A stretch of 64,000 nucleotides of DNA from Anaeromusa acidaminophila DSM 3853 (GTDB lineage: Bacteria; Bacillota; Negativicutes; Anaeromusales; Anaeromusaceae): positions 62,001 to 126,000 of the forward strand of contig NZ_KB894585.1 of NCBI RefSeq assembly GCF_000374545.1. Reading direction: 5' to 3'. The notes below the pieces were generated by a model. It did no database searches, was not told the origin of the DNA, and saw only the letters and a program-made list of their open reading frames with translations. The position numbers and the translations under genes are program-made. This document shows positions 20,317 to 32,484 of this stretch, piece by piece. The first letter of the stretch is position 1; each line of letters starts with the position of its first letter.

Positions 20317-20325
20317 AAAAACAAA

Positions 20326-21555
20326 ATGATTATCAATCACAATCTCATGGCGATGAACACCTACAACAAACTGTCTTCCAACAATGCTTCTGCTTCCAAG
20401 TCTTTGGAAAAACTGTCTTCCGGCCTGCGCATCAACCGCGCTGGCGACGATGCTGCCGGTTTGGCGATTTCCGAAAAAATGCGCGGCCAGATCCGCGGCT
20501 TGGATCGCGCTACTTCCAATGCACAGGACAGCATTTCCTTGATTCAGACGGCTGAAGGTGCTTTGACCGAGTCCCACAGCATTCTGCAACGTATGCGCGA
20601 ACTCGCAGTGCAGGCTTCTAATGATACCAACACTGATGATGACCGCAAAGAACTGCAGGCCGAAGTTAACCAATTGATTAGCGAATTAGATCGTATCGGC
20701 AACACCACCGAATTCAACACTAAGAAATTGTTGGATGGTTCGGCGAAGGGCGTAACTGATGCGGAAGCTGGCAATTACCGGCTGAATAATAACTCGGCGG
20801 TAACCTTTGCTGCTACCGGTCAGACGGCCTTGGCAAGTGCATTGAAAGATGCAACGTCCGCAGGCGCTTTGGATGGCGCATATATGTTGATTCGGGTAGC
20901 TGATGATGCATCGACTAGTGCTTATAATGCGACTGACTTCGCTCTTATTGGACCTGATGGGACAAAGTATACTGTTGCTAGTGCAGCAGCAAGCCTAGGG
21001 ATTAACATTGCAGATGGATCGATTGACTTTACTTCTGCGGCAGTTGGGGGTGCAGCAACGCTTGCTCTTGCTACTGGATCCACTCTTGATGATAGCGTTA
21101 AGGTTGGCGAGTCAATTACTTTTGTATTCAAAAAGTATGAAGCTGCAACCAGCGATGTTGCTAACTCCATTATGACTCAGATTGGTGCCAATGCAGGCCA
21201 GACAGCTTTCATTTCCATGAAAGATATGCGTGCAGCTGCAATTGGTGTGGATGATATCGATATCTCCACCAAGTTTGGTGCACAGACCGCTATTGAGACG
21301 GTCAACAATGCAATTACCAAGGTTTCCTCGCAACGCAGCTCCTTGGGTGCCATCCAGAACCGTTTGGAGCACACCATTAACAACTTGACCAGCGCTTCGG
21401 AGAACATCAGCTCGGCTGAATCTCGTATTCGCGACGTCGACATGGCGAAAGAAATGATGAACTACCAGAAGACCAGCATTCTGCAACAGGCTGCTACTTC
21501 GATGTTGGCTCAGGCCAACCAACAGCCGCAGAACGTTCTCAAACTTCTGCAGTAA
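20326..21555 (+). CDS. hag: Flagellin
   Basis: The 409-residue filament protein has the conserved D0/D1 ends: [40 protein letters not shown] and, at the C-terminus, [20 protein letters not shown] and [12 protein letters not shown]. The central 150-290 region is Ala/Ser/Thr-rich, variable and the likely site of glycan attachment, in keeping with the Maf and pseudaminic acid genes that follow. No signal peptide, as it is exported by the flagellar apparatus. Control by sigma-D and by CsrA-FliW is indicated upstream. Confidence 0.97.
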   Translation: MIINHNLMAMNTYNKLSSNNASASKSLEKLSSGLRINRAGDDAAGLAISEKMRGQIRGLDRATSNAQDSISLIQTAEGALTESHSILQRMRELAVQASNDTNTDDDRKELQAEVNQLISELDRIGNTTEFNTKKLLDGSAKGVTDAEAGNYRLNNNSAVTFAATGQTALASALKDATSAGALDGAYMLIRVADDASTSAYNATDFALIGPDGTKYTVASAAASLGINIADGSIDFTSAAVGGAATLALATGSTLDDSVKVGESITFVFKKYEAATSDVANSIMTQIGANAGQTAFISMKDMRAAAIGVDDIDISTKFGAQTAIETVNNAITKVSSQRSSLGAIQNRLEHTINNLTSASENISSAESRIRDVDMAKEMMNYQKTSILQQAATSMLAQANQQPQNVLKLLQ

Positions 21556-21582
21556 TTCAGAAGAGGGTTTGCCAAGAGACTT

Positions 21583-21614
21583 AAAAGGCCAGAGACATTG
21601 TCTCTGGCCTTTTG
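21583..21614 (+). terminator. Terminator of hag
   Basis: A perfect 15-bp stem (AAAAGGCCAGAGACA and its complement) around a two-base loop ends in TTTTG. Strong, as expected behind an abundant transcript. Confidence 0.88.
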
Positions 21615-21661
21615 TTGGATAAAAAATAATGAAAGCTAACGAATGGTTGGAGGAGTAAGAA

Positions 21662-21921
21662 ATGGCAACTGGTTTTTTAGAGGCAATTGATGAATTGCAA
21701 AATGCAATTTTTAAATTTGAAGCAAGCATACTGGAAACAAAAGTAATTGCCATGTTGGACTTATTATCCAAGCATTCCCTTGTTTTGGAGAACGAAGTTT
21801 CTGTGCAAAGGGTTTTGCAAGAACTACTTAAAGCATACCAAACGAAAGACTATTTATTATTGGCAGATGTATTAGAATTCAAATTGAAGCCATTGCTCGC
21901 GGAGAAAAGGCGGGAAAATGT

Positions 21922-21925
<4 letters not shown>
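21662..21925 (+). CDS. Small protein of unknown function, upstream of maf
   Basis: The 87-residue product has no recognised domain. It is predicted largely helical, with two amphipathic stretches (AIDELQNAIFKFEASILETK and VQRVLQELLKAYQTKDYLLL). Its last codons overlap the maf start by 4 bases (ATGA), and TTGGAGGAG precedes its ATG, so it is a real coupled gene. Position suggests a partner or chaperone for the transferase or for flagellin; this is inference. Confidence 0.75.
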
Positions 21926-24806
<2,881 letters not shown>

Positions 24807-25976
24807 ATGAAGTCGATTCCCTATGGCAGACAGAGTATTTCGCAAGAAGATATTGCAGCTGTGGTGGAAGTGTTGCAGTCGGATTGGCTGACGACCGGAC
24901 CCGCGGTGGATGCCTTTGAAGCGGCAGTGTCCGCTTATTGCGGCGTATGTCATGCGGTGGCGGTCAACAGTGCCACTTCGGCCTTGCATATTGCTTGTAT
25001 GGCCTTGGGGCTGCAAAAAGGTGAGGTGCTTTGGACGACGCCCAATACTTTTGTGGCCTCGGCGAATTGTGCTTTGTATTGTGGGGCTGATGTTGACTTT
25101 GTTGATATTGATCCGCAAACCTATAATATGAGTGTAACAGCCTTGCGGCAGAAGCTGGAGGCAGCAAAGAAACAAGGACGGCTGCCGAAAGTGTTGGTTC
25201 CTGTGCATTTTTCCGGGCAGCCTTGCGAGATGCGTAAAATTGCGGCATTGGCGAAAGAGTACGGTTTTGCGGTTATTGAGGACGCGTCGCACGCTATTGG
25301 CTCTTCCTACGAGGATAGCCGAATTGGCGATTGTCAGTACAGCGATATGACGGTCTTTAGCTTTCATCCGGTGAAAATTGTCACTACCGCCGAAGGCGGG
25401 ATGGTAACGACACAGGCCCCGGAGTTGGCGGAACGGCTGCGCATGTACCGCAGTCACGGCATAACAAGGGATTCTGCTAAAATGACGGAAGCTTCTCATG
25501 GCGATTGGTATTACCAGCAAATTGATTTAGGGTACAACTACCGTATTACCGATTTGCAATGTGCCTTGGGGACTAGCCAAATGAAACGAATCGATAATTT
25601 TTTAGCGCGCCGCCGCGAAATTGCGGCCATCTACGATCGAGAACTTCAAGGGCTTCCGGTACTATTGCCAAAACAGCAGGAAAATGTGCAGTCAGCTTGG
25701 CATTTGTATGTGATTCAAATTGATGAAAGCAAGGCCGATAAGAATCGCAAAGAAGTGTTTGATTTTCTGCGCTCTAAAGGAATTGGCGTAAACGTTCATT
25801 ATATCCCGGTCCATACGCAGCCGTATTATCAGCAGCATTTTGGTTTTAAACCCGGAGACTTCCCGGTGTCAGAAGAGTATTATTGCAAGGCGATCAGTCT
25901 GCCTATGTATGCGGAGCTAAGCCAAGAGCAGCAGCAACAAGTAATTAGTGCAGTTAAAGAGGCGGTGGCTCGATGA
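24807..25976 (+). CDS. pseC: PseC aminotransferase
   Basis: The PLP enzyme aminates the PseB product at C4 to give UDP-4-amino-4,6-dideoxy-N-acetyl-beta-L-altrosamine. The 389-residue protein is of the DegT/DnrJ/EryC1 family; the PLP lysine lies in FSFHPVKIVTTAEGGM, and SATSALHIACMALGL binds cofactor phosphate. The start MKSIPYGRQSISQEDI is typical of PseC. Stop overlaps pseF by 4 bases. Confidence 0.94.
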   Translation: MKSIPYGRQSISQEDIAAVVEVLQSDWLTTGPAVDAFEAAVSAYCGVCHAVAVNSATSALHIACMALGLQKGEVLWTTPNTFVASANCALYCGADVDFVDIDPQTYNMSVTALRQKLEAAKKQGRLPKVLVPVHFSGQPCEMRKIAALAKEYGFAVIEDASHAIGSSYEDSRIGDCQYSDMTVFSFHPVKIVTTAEGGMVTTQAPELAERLRMYRSHGITRDSAKMTEASHGDWYYQQIDLGYNYRITDLQCALGTSQMKRIDNFLARRREIAAIYDRELQGLPVLLPKQQENVQSAWHLYVIQIDESKADKNRKEVFDFLRSKGIGVNVHYIPVHTQPYYQQHFGFKPGDFPVSEEYYCKAISLPMYAELSQEQQQQVISAVKEAVAR

Positions 25977-26704
25977 AAACGGTCATTATTGTACAGGCGC
26001 GTATGACCTCAACGCGATTGCCGGGTAAGGTGCTTAAAGAAGTATTGGGGAAACCCTTGCTGGCCTATCAACTGGAACGATTGCGCCGAGTTCAATTGGC
26101 GGATGAGATTGTTTTGGCAACAACAACCAATCAAACAGATGACGTACTCGCCGCGTTTGCCGCTAAAGAAGAGATTCGTTGTTTTCGAGGCGACGAGCAG
26201 GACGTGTTGGATCGGTATTATCAAGCGGCTGTAATGGCGGAGGCGGATGTGGTAGTTAGGGTGACTTCGGATTGCCCTCTGATTGAGCCTGCTATTATTG
26301 ATGAAGTGATTCAAGTATACTTTAAAAGCCCGAGCGTAGATTATGTATCTAATACGTTGAGCCGTACCTATCCACGAGGGCTGGATGTAGAGTGCTTTTC
26401 TTTTAAGACTTTAGAAATAGCCTGGAAGAATGCAAATAAAGCCTATGAGCGGGAACATGTAACACCGTATTTGTATCAGCAGCCCAATTTTATAAAAAAA
26501 GAATTAAAAGCGGCTGGGGACTATTCGGAGTATCGTTGGACTGTGGACACACAAGAAGATTATGAATTAGTGAGACTTTTGCTGGAAGAATTGTATCCAG
26601 TCCAACCGTGTTTTTCTTGGCGTGACGTGCTGCGCGTGCTGGAACGGCATCCGGACTGGAAGCGGCTCAACGCGGAAATTGAGCAGAAGAAGTTGGAAGA
26701 ATAG
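25973..26704 (+). CDS. pseF: CMP-pseudaminic acid cytidylyltransferase, PseF/SpsF type
   Basis: The 243-residue protein has the SpsF-type nucleotidyltransferase start IIVQARMTSTRLPGKVL and later VRVTSDCPLIEP. It would activate pseudaminic acid with CTP, the last step before transfer to flagellin. It is translationally coupled to pseC (ATGA overlap). The family also includes legionaminic-type enzymes; the Pse context decides. Confidence 0.9.
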   Translation: MKTVIIVQARMTSTRLPGKVLKEVLGKPLLAYQLERLRRVQLADEIVLATTTNQTDDVLAAFAAKEEIRCFRGDEQDVLDRYYQAAVMAEADVVVRVTSDCPLIEPAIIDEVIQVYFKSPSVDYVSNTLSRTYPRGLDVECFSFKTLEIAWKNANKAYEREHVTPYLYQQPNFIKKELKAAGDYSEYRWTVDTQEDYELVRLLLEELYPVQPCFSWRDVLRVLERHPDWKRLNAEIEQKKLEE

Positions 26705-26722
26705 CGGAAGAAAGAGAGTGTA

Positions 26723-27349
26723 ATGGTAATGAGTGCATATAAAACCGAACAAGAGTCTTTTTGGGCTGGCGAGTTTGGGGATGCCTATGTGGAACGGAAT
26801 AAAAGCGCGCAATTGGCAGCGGCGAACTTAGCTTTTTTCAGCCGGATTTTAAGTCGGACAACAGAAACCAGTAGTGTGCTGGAGCTTGGGGCTAATATTG
26901 GCATGAACTTAAAGGCGTTACGCCAATTGATTCCGGGGTGCCAATTGACTGCGGTAGAAATTAATCAAACAGCCGTGGAAGAACTTAAAAAGCAAGAGCA
27001 AGTGGAAGTATATCATCAATCTATATTTGATTTTGCCGTACAAGATCGGCAGTGGGATTTGACATTTACCAAAGGCGTATTAATTCACTTGGCACCGGAA
27101 ATGCTGCCGGAAGTGTATAAAACATTATACCAATGCAGTAAAAAATATATTCTTGTAGCGGAATATTATAATCCCTCGCCGGTAGAAATATCTTATCGCG
27201 GTCACGATGGGAAATTGTTTAAACGTGATTTTGCAGGAGAGCTTATAGCTCAATATCCAGATTTGCAGGTTGTAGATTACGGCTTCTGCTGGCATAAGGA
27301 TCCCATGTTTCCTCAAGATGATATTACCTGGTTTTTGTTGAAAAAATGA
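26723..27349 (+). CDS. Pseudaminic acid-associated methyltransferase
   Basis: The 208-residue protein is a SAM-dependent methyltransferase with motif I VLELGANIGMNL at about residue 53 and an acidic VEIN end of strand 2. The N-terminus KTEQESFWAGEFGDAYVERN is characteristic of the methylases linked to pseudaminic acid loci (TIGR03587 group). It probably methylates the nonulosonate or an attached group. ATGs at 26723 and 26729 are both possible; the ribosome site is weak. Confidence 0.85.
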   Translation: MVMSAYKTEQESFWAGEFGDAYVERNKSAQLAAANLAFFSRILSRTTETSSVLELGANIGMNLKALRQLIPGCQLTAVEINQTAVEELKKQEQVEVYHQSIFDFAVQDRQWDLTFTKGVLIHLAPEMLPEVYKTLYQCSKKYILVAEYYNPSPVEISYRGHDGKLFKRDFAGELIAQYPDLQVVDYGFCWHKDPMFPQDDITWFLLKK

Positions 27350-27370
27350 TGGTATGGGGGGACGTGTTTT

Positions 27371-28519
27371 ATGCAATATTGTAAGCGTTGTGTTATGCCG
27401 GATACAAAACCGGATTTGGTATTAGATGATGAAGGAATATGCAATGCCTGCCGCAGCTATGAAAAACGCGTAGAAGTGGACTGGGATGCAAGGAAGATAG
27501 AGTTAGAGAAAGTTGTAGAAAAATACCGTTCTAAAGATGGAAGCTCTTGGGATTGCATTGTACCGGTGAGCGGTGGTAAGGACAGTACGTATCAAGTGGT
27601 ACGTATGCTTCAGTTAGGCATGAATCCGCTGTGCGTGACTGCCACTACCTGCCATTTATCGGAAGTGGGCCGCAAAAATATTGAGAACATTAAACAATTA
27701 GGTGTGGATTATGTAGAGTTTAGTCCTAATCCACTTGTGCGAAGGAAACTTAACCGCATTGGTTTGAAACAAGTAGGAGATATATCTTGGCCAGAACATT
27801 GTGGTATTTTTACGATTCCAGTTCGGGCGGCGGTGCAATACAATGTTCCATTGATTGTGTGGGGAGAAAATTCGCAAAATGAGTATGGCGGTCCAGCGAC
27901 TGCTGCGGAAAATAATGTACTGACGCGGCGGTGGCTGGAAGAATTTGGTGGTTTATTAGGTCTTCGGGTAACGGATTTGATTGGCATGGAAGGGATTGAA
28001 GCGCGGCATTTAATTCCTTATTCATATCCTAGTGATGAAGAGCTTCAACGCGTGGGCGTTACAGGTATCTTTCTGGGATATTATTTGCCTTGGGATGGAT
28101 ATGCGAATGCCCTGATTGCCCAGGCTCATGGGTTTACCACTTTGACCAATACGGTAGAAGGGTCTCTTGTGAGTTATGAAAATTTAGATAATTACCAAAC
28201 CGGGATTCACGACTATTTCAAATATCTTAAATTTGGCTTTGGGCGCGCTACTGACTTAGCTTGTTTGCATGTGCGACGTGGACGAATTACTAGGCAGGAT
28301 GCGGTAGAAATGGTGAGAATGCATGACGGCAAATTCCCTTGGACCTATTTAGGGAAGCCTATTGAAGAGATTTTAGCTCCCCTTAACATGAGTGTGGATG
28401 AATTTATAAAAGTATGTGATCGTTTTACTAATAAAAAGATTTTTGTAACAGATGCAAAAGGCGCTTTAGTAAAAGATCGCCAGGGAAATTTGCAAAAGAA
28501 ACAGTACCCAGAGGCATGA
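27371..28519 (+). CDS. pseA: N-acetyl sugar amidotransferase, PseA/WbpG type
   Basis: The 382-residue protein has an N-terminal metal-binding CKRCVMPDTKP and CNAC, then the PP-loop ATP pyrophosphatase motif VSGGKDSTYQ at about residue 66. It is an ATP-dependent amidotransferase that turns an acetamido group into an acetamidino group. It needs ammonia from HisH/HisF-like partners, and exactly these two genes follow. It implies an acetamidino form of pseudaminic acid on the flagellin. Confidence 0.92.
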   Translation: MQYCKRCVMPDTKPDLVLDDEGICNACRSYEKRVEVDWDARKIELEKVVEKYRSKDGSSWDCIVPVSGGKDSTYQVVRMLQLGMNPLCVTATTCHLSEVGRKNIENIKQLGVDYVEFSPNPLVRRKLNRIGLKQVGDISWPEHCGIFTIPVRAAVQYNVPLIVWGENSQNEYGGPATAAENNVLTRRWLEEFGGLLGLRVTDLIGMEGIEARHLIPYSYPSDEELQRVGVTGIFLGYYLPWDGYANALIAQAHGFTTLTNTVEGSLVSYENLDNYQTGIHDYFKYLKFGFGRATDLACLHVRRGRITRQDAVEMVRMHDGKFPWTYLGKPIEEILAPLNMSVDEFIKVCDRFTNKKIFVTDAKGALVKDRQGNLQKKQYPEA

Positions 28520-28531
28520 GGAGGCCGACTT

Positions 28532-29167
28532 ATGGCAACGGCGATTATTGATTATGGTCTTGGCAATTTAGGGTCCATTCATCGCGCCATTGAAGAATGC
28601 GGGGGCGATGTGTTTTTAGCTGAGTCATCAGCTCAACTTCAGGAGGCAGAACGCATTATTCTTCCTGGAGTCGGAGCTTTTGGCGATGGCATGAAGCTGT
28701 TGCGTCAAGGTGGCTGGGTGGATCCATTGCGTGAAATGGTATTGGATCAAAAAATCCCAGTGTTAGGTATTTGTCTAGGAATGCAGCTTTTAGCGAGTGT
28801 AGGCGAAGAAGGCGGTACTCATCAAGGGTTGGGCTTTATTCAAGGTAAAGTCGTTTTAATGCAGGTTGGAGAGAAAGAACGTTTGCCACATGTGGGCTGG
28901 AACAACATTCACAAGAAAAGGGAGTGTGTATTGTTAAAGAACATTCCTGATGGAGCTGATTTTTATTTTGTGCATAGTTATCATTTTCAACCGCAAGACG
29001 CCAGCGTGGTCGTGGCAACAGGAGATTATGCCAGTGGTTTTGTAGCGGCAGTGGAAGAAAGGAATGTCTTTGGTACACAATTTCATCCGGAAAAGAGCGG
29101 GCCTTATGGGTTTCAAATTATAAAAAACTTTCTGCATTACTATGGAGACGAGGACAGCTCATGTTAA
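28532..29167 (+). CDS. hisH2: HisH-like glutamine amidotransferase for sugar amidation
   Basis: The 211-residue class I glutaminase releases ammonia from glutamine. The nucleophile lies in GICLGMQLLA and the His/Glu pair in FHPEKSG. It is closely related to histidine-pathway HisH, but no other his genes are near, and it lies between pseA and the hisF-like gene with a 7-base overlap. It therefore serves the sugar amidotransferase, as WbpH/HisH2 does in Pseudomonas. Confidence 0.9.
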   Translation: MATAIIDYGLGNLGSIHRAIEECGGDVFLAESSAQLQEAERIILPGVGAFGDGMKLLRQGGWVDPLREMVLDQKIPVLGICLGMQLLASVGEEGGTHQGLGFIQGKVVLMQVGEKERLPHVGWNNIHKKRECVLLKNIPDGADFYFVHSYHFQPQDASVVVATGDYASGFVAAVEERNVFGTQFHPEKSGPYGFQIIKNFLHYYGDEDSSC

Positions 29168-29940
29168 AAGTAAGAGTAATTCCCACGATGTTGCTGAAAG
29201 ATGTTGGTTTAGTCAAAGGCGAAAGCTTTAATAGTTGGAGACGCGTTGGAACGGCTATGCCGGCTGTAAAGGTCTACAATACGCGACAAGTTGATGAATT
29301 GATGCTTATGGATATCACGGCTACAGAAGATCAGAGAGAGCCAGACTATGAGCTGGTGGAAGAATTGGCGCAAGAAACATTTGTTCCTTTTACCGTGGGC
29401 GGTGGTATTACTAACATTGAACAAATACGCCGGCTATTAAAAGCCGGCGCCGATAAAGTCAGCATTAACAGTGCTGCCTACGAAAATCCGCAGCTCATTC
29501 GTGAAGCGGCGGAGCGCTTTGGACGGCAATGCATTGTCGTGAGCATTGATGCGCGTAAAGAAGATGATGGCCGTTATCGTTGTTATCGTCGTTCTGGTAA
29601 GCAGCAGACTACATACACTCCAGGAGAGTGGGCTGCGCAGATGGAGGAAATGGGTGCTGGAGAGATTTTGATTACTTCTATTGAGCGTGACGGTACTCTG
29701 CAGGGGTATGATTTAGAGTTGATTCGTGAAGTAACGACTACAGTCCATAAGATTCCAGTTATTGCTTCAGGGGGAGCAGGGGAATATGAAGATTTTCGCC
29801 TGGCTTTAGTGGAAGGATGTGCAACGGCGGTAGCTGCTGCCAGTATGTTCCACTTTACACAGCAAACGCCCATGGAGGCAAAAAATTATTTGGCGAAGTG
29901 TGGCATACCTGTTCGCAACAGCATTGTGCAATGGGGGTAA
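29161..29940 (+). CDS. hisF2: HisF-like subunit for sugar amidation
   Basis: The 259-residue beta-barrel protein resembles HisF but the start reads VRVIPTMLLKDVGLVKGE, where true HisF has a CLDV-type motif. The phosphate-binding TVGGGIT and ASGGAG are kept. It probably channels ammonia from the HisH-like glutaminase to PseA and need not make imidazole-glycerol phosphate. Confidence 0.88.
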   Translation: MLKVRVIPTMLLKDVGLVKGESFNSWRRVGTAMPAVKVYNTRQVDELMLMDITATEDQREPDYELVEELAQETFVPFTVGGGITNIEQIRRLLKAGADKVSINSAAYENPQLIREAAERFGRQCIVVSIDARKEDDGRYRCYRRSGKQQTTYTPGEWAAQMEEMGAGEILITSIERDGTLQGYDLELIREVTTTVHKIPVIASGGAGEYEDFRLALVEGCATAVAAASMFHFTQQTPMEAKNYLAKCGIPVRNSIVQWG

Positions 29941-29947
29941 GGGTACA

Positions 29948-30979
29948 ATGAAAGTGGTATTCAGAGCCGATGCTTCTGTTGAAATAGGGACAGGCCATGT
30001 AATGCGTTGCCTGGCATTTGCAGAAGAACTTCAGTGTCATGGCATACAGGTTCAATTTGCTTGTGTGGAACAACCGGGACATTTGATAAGGATGATTCGT
30101 GACAAGGGATATACATGTTATGCGTTAAAGGCTATTGACGAAGTACTTACTATCTGTGGTGACTGGCTGGTAGTAGACCATTACCAACTGGATTTAACAT
30201 GGGAATCGGCTATGCGAAAGCAATTCCGGCATATTATGGTTATTGACGATTTGGCTGATCGTCAGCATAATTGTGATATCTTATTGGACCAAAATGATTA
30301 TTTGCAAGATAAAACACGCTATGAGGCATTGATTCCACGGAATTGTGCCTCTTTTCTTGGGCCAGGTTATGCTTTGTTTCGACGCGAATTTATTCAAGTA
30401 AAAGGGAAGTTAGGTTCTCGTGGAATCGAAAAAGTGCAGCGTATTTTACTTTCCTTCGGAGGAACAGACCCAGCTGGAATGACATGGAAGTTTTTACAGT
30501 GGTGGAGTCAGGCTGAGTTTGCCCAAAACAGAGAAATGCACTTAATCGTTGTAATCGGGCATTATTGTGTGAATAGGGACAAAATTGAGCAGTATTGTCA
30601 TGAAAATGAGAATGTTACGTTGCATATCCAAACCTCTAAAATGGCGCAACTTCTTTGTGAAGCAGATATTGCTATAGGCGCTGGTGGGGTCTCATTGTGG
30701 GAACGCTGCTATCTCGGGGTGCCAAGTATTACTGTGGTCGTAGCGGAAAACCAGAAGGCGATTGCTGAAAAAGCAGCTGAAGATGGATTGACCTTGCTCG
30801 CAGGAACGGCCCAGCAGGACAATCTGGAACGAATAGAAGCCTTATTAACCCAATTGATTGAAGATAGGGCGCTACGGCTACAGATGAAAGAAAATATGCA
30901 AGCGTTGTATCCAGAAAAAGACAAGCACGGAGTGGGTGAAATAGTACGAACCATGGAGGAATTGAACCATGCTGGCTAG
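29948..30979 (+). CDS. pseG: UDP-sugar hydrolase PseG
   Basis: PseG removes UDP from UDP-2,4-diacetamido-2,4,6-trideoxy-beta-L-altropyranose. The 343-residue GT-B-like protein starts FRADASVEIGTGHVMRCLAFAEE, with the catalytic His of GTGHVMR, and has the C-terminal nucleotide site GAGGVSLWERCYLGVP. The ATG at 29948 follows GGGGGTAAGGG and sits 7 bases behind the hisF-like gene. The stop overlaps pseH by 11 bases. Confidence 0.93.
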   Translation: MKVVFRADASVEIGTGHVMRCLAFAEELQCHGIQVQFACVEQPGHLIRMIRDKGYTCYALKAIDEVLTICGDWLVVDHYQLDLTWESAMRKQFRHIMVIDDLADRQHNCDILLDQNDYLQDKTRYEALIPRNCASFLGPGYALFRREFIQVKGKLGSRGIEKVQRILLSFGGTDPAGMTWKFLQWWSQAEFAQNREMHLIVVIGHYCVNRDKIEQYCHENENVTLHIQTSKMAQLLCEADIAIGAGGVSLWERCYLGVPSITVVVAENQKAIAEKAAEDGLTLLAGTAQQDNLERIEALLTQLIEDRALRLQMKENMQALYPEKDKHGVGEIVRTMEELNHAG

Positions 30980-31529
30980 TCGATGGAAACTGCGGCCAAT
31001 GGAAGAGGCTGATCTTTTAGTGGTGCTTACTTGGCGGAATAAGCCCTCAATACGTGCAGCTATGTATACGGAGCATGAAATTTCTTTAGAAGAGCATAAA
31101 CACTGGTTCTATAAAACACAACAAAAAGGATATTGTGGAAAACATTTTGTTTTTTGTTGTGACGATATTCCGTTAGGAGTTGTCAATTTTACAGCTATCT
31201 CGCAAAAACATAGACGATTGAATTGGGGATTTTATCTTGGGGTAGATGACGCGCCTAGAGGAAGCGCGTTAGTAATGGGCTTTTTAGCGTTGCAAGAAGC
31301 CTTTGAACGTATGGAGATGCACAAGGTAGTGGGGGAAGTACTTGAAAAAAATGAAAAGAGCTTTCGCTATCATCAGCGACTCGGCTTTTTACAAGAGGGA
31401 TGTTTGAAGGGACACATTTTTAAGGAATATGATGGATATTTAGATGTGGTTTGTTTTGGGTATTTGATAGATTATTGGACGAATATAAAAGATAGTTTAA
31501 TTGCAGAAATCAGAGAGAAATATATTTAA
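30969..31529 (+). CDS. pseH: N-acetyltransferase PseH
   Basis: The 186-residue GNAT-family protein acetylates the 4-amino group of the PseC product using acetyl-CoA. It starts WKLRPMEEADLLVVLTWRN and has the acetyl-CoA end FERMEMHKVVGEVLEKNEKS followed by YHQRLGF. Size and position between pseG and pseI fit. Coupled to pseG by overlap. Confidence 0.9.
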   Translation: MLASRWKLRPMEEADLLVVLTWRNKPSIRAAMYTEHEISLEEHKHWFYKTQQKGYCGKHFVFCCDDIPLGVVNFTAISQKHRRLNWGFYLGVDDAPRGSALVMGFLALQEAFERMEMHKVVGEVLEKNEKSFRYHQRLGFLQEGCLKGHIFKEYDGYLDVVCFGYLIDYWTNIKDSLIAEIREKYI

Positions 31530-31585
31530 ATGGTGAATGAAACTTGAATGTGAAATGAATTTCTATATAAAAGGAGTGTCAACTT

Positions 31586-32455
31586 ATGAAAAGGTATATT
31601 AGAAATTTTCCCGAAGTACTTCGCATTGAGCCTGCTGGTGCGTGTAATTTACGATGCATTCATTGTCCGACTGGAACGACCAATATGAATCGTGGGATCA
31701 TGTCTTCGGAGATATTTAAAAAAATCATCAATGATATTCAAGGGAAAAAGATTCGAGTGGCGGTGTTATATCATGGTGGAGAGCCGTTATTAAATCCCAA
31801 TTTATCCGAGATGATCAAACAAATAAAAAAGATAGGAGTATCTTTTGTAAAAATAGTATCAAATGGCATGCTTCTTACAGCAGAAAGAAGCCGCGAACTT
31901 ATTGAAAGTGGATTGGATTTGATTGAGTTTTCAATTGATGGAGTCGATGCTAATGATAATAATAGCATTCGCAGAGGTGCAAATTTTGATACAGTAATAA
32001 CCAACATTAATGCACTGATCGCGATGAAAAAAGAGTTGGGGTGTTCCCTGCCTGATATTGTTGTTTCATCTACCCAATTTGATTTAGAGCCGACTGTGCC
32101 TGAATTTATCAAGGAAGCATTTCAAGGAGAAATTCATGTTGTTTCTGCAATGAAGTGGCCAGGGCTTAACGAGAAAGAATTTCAGGTAACTGCAAATGGA
32201 AAAGATTGTCCCGAAAATTATTGTGATAATGTAAATAATACAATTACAATTCGCTGGGATGGGGCGGTGGTTCCTTGTTGCTATGATCTTACTAATATGT
32301 ATGTTATGGGAAACATTCTAAATGAGAAGTTAGAAACAATTTGGAATAACCAGCCTATGCTTGCATTTAGAAAAAAGATTGAAGAAGGGGATTTGCCAAA
32401 ACTCTGCGAATATTGTACGGTTTTAGGACGAGGACAATTTCTGCTGAGAAAGTAA
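31586..32455 (+). CDS. Radical SAM/SPASM-like protein of unknown substrate
   Basis: The 289-residue protein has the cluster-binding CNLRCIHC at residues 21-28 and a C-terminal Cys set (PCCYD and CEYC) with WDGAVVP, like the SPASM domain that holds a second iron-sulfur cluster. It is embedded between pseH and pseI in the glycosylation cluster and is one of its most AT-rich genes. Family members oxidise or rearrange peptides or sugars. I cannot name the substrate; modification of the nonulosonate or of flagellin is the natural guess. Confidence 0.85.
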   Translation: MKRYIRNFPEVLRIEPAGACNLRCIHCPTGTTNMNRGIMSSEIFKKIINDIQGKKIRVAVLYHGGEPLLNPNLSEMIKQIKKIGVSFVKIVSNGMLLTAERSRELIESGLDLIEFSIDGVDANDNNSIRRGANFDTVITNINALIAMKKELGCSLPDIVVSSTQFDLEPTVPEFIKEAFQGEIHVVSAMKWPGLNEKEFQVTANGKDCPENYCDNVNNTITIRWDGAVVPCCYDLTNMYVMGNILNEKLETIWNNQPMLAFRKKIEEGDLPKLCEYCTVLGRGQFLLRK

Positions 32456-32484
32456 TAGGGGCTATGTATACAAAGGAGAGCACA

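Noticed and set aside
28532-29940. Histidine biosynthesis genes hisH and hisF
   Set aside because: No other his genes are near, the HisF-like start deviates, and both are coupled to pseA, so they serve sugar amidation.
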